NCBI GenBank assembly: GCA_029718625.1
Contig: CM056380.1
Location: forward strand, 15,813,959 to 15,877,958
Direction of reading: 5' to 3'
DNA: 64,000 nt
Source: Synaphobranchus kaupii
Lineage: Eukaryota > Chordata > Actinopteri > Anguilliformes > Synaphobranchidae
Position 1 is the stretch's first letter. The number at the start of each line of letters is the position of its first letter. Shown here in pieces: positions 63,466 to 64,000 of the stretch. Under the pieces are notes generated by a model. That model saw nothing but the letters and a program-made list of their open reading frames with translations, did not search any database and was not told where the DNA came from. A program made the position numbers and the translations under genes.

Positions 63466-64000
63466 TATATCCACGCAAAGTATCAACCAAAACACGTCAG
63501 TATTCTGGGGCTTATGTCAACACAGTGCGCCCTAGAAGACTGGCATGCTTTGATCAGTCATTTTGTTCAGTGACAGTCACTATGGAAGTAGACAAGAGAT
63601 TGTCCTTCCCGACATCGCAATATTTCACTGTGTTATTTTCATTATCCATTGTTCGCTAGGGTGGCGTCACAAATATCATTTTAGCACTTGAAAACGACAT
63701 ATTGCTAAATTTAGCAGGTGATTACGAGCCACCTCTCAATAGGTTATTAAAGGTAGACCCTGGTTATGATGTGGAAACAAAACGAGCAGGGCGACACTAG
63801 AGATGCACCGACAGGAAACCCGGAAAGTAGCGAAGTTCCGTAAACACAGGTTTCGTTTTGCGCTAGATTTACATCGCGTGCAGCATCTTTCTTACGTTTT
63901 ATGTTGTGCTCATTGTGTGCAAGACAAATTCCCTCTGGGGCAATAAGTTTCAGTCATTCATTTATTCATTAGCTAATTATTATCACTGAAAATTGAGTCA
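63466..64000. other. end of window, no gene recognised
   Basis: Presumed mbd6 intron. The phrase agagatgcaccgacaggaaa near 63811 looks like the end of a hAT-type repeat. Nothing else supportable. Confidence 0.4.

Overview
The window is vertebrate nuclear DNA, almost certainly from a teleost fish. The protein-coding sequence is broken into short exons with GT-AG introns, and the DNA between exons is full of CA/GT microsatellites, Tc1-type, hAT-type, DIRS-type and SINE repeats typical of fish. There are no bacterial-style operons. The species cannot be told from the sequence alone.

Three host genes are present. (1) 15842-15970, minus strand: coding exon 1 of a conventional kinesin heavy chain, best called kif5a. 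The rest of that gene lies beyond position 1, so 1-15841 reads as its first intron. (2) 29298-49014, plus strand: a complete dctn2 (dynactin subunit 2, dynamitin) in 14 coding exons whose phases join without a break into 403 residues. (3) 60837 down to 51434, minus strand: the last seven coding exons (about 646 residues) of a methyl-CpG-binding-domain 5/6 family gene, best called mbd6. Its MBD-bearing 5' exons are beyond position 64000. The order and orientation (kif5a and dctn2 head to head, dctn2 and mbd6 tail to tail) match, as I recall it, the human block MBD6-DCTN2-KIF5A. Kinesin-1 heavy chain and dynactin serve opposite directions of microtubule transport.

Layout: 1-15841 is intronic/non-coding with minisatellites (33-bp at 4849, 26-bp at 5739, 48-bp at 8829, a large GT-rich array at 13280). 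15971-29297 is the divergent intergenic region, packed with transposon debris: a nested palindromic stack at 17589-21228, a Tc1 fossil carrying a hAT insertion with a perfect 8-bp target duplication at 21598-23180, a LINE 3' end, a dead DIRS element and a SINE. 29298-49850 is dctn2, whose introns contain a 1.17-kb palindrome, a Tc1 copy and several minisatellites that touch splice sites. 49890-64000 is mbd6, with a nearly intact Tc1 copy in its most upstream visible intron.

The most unusual structure is in dctn2 intron 5. The 3' splice site and first 33 nt of exon 6 are tandemly copied five times upstream of the real exon, making a row of decoy acceptors that could also act as in-frame microexons. 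A wider pattern is that tandem repeats sit directly on exon boundaries in both dctn2 and mbd6.
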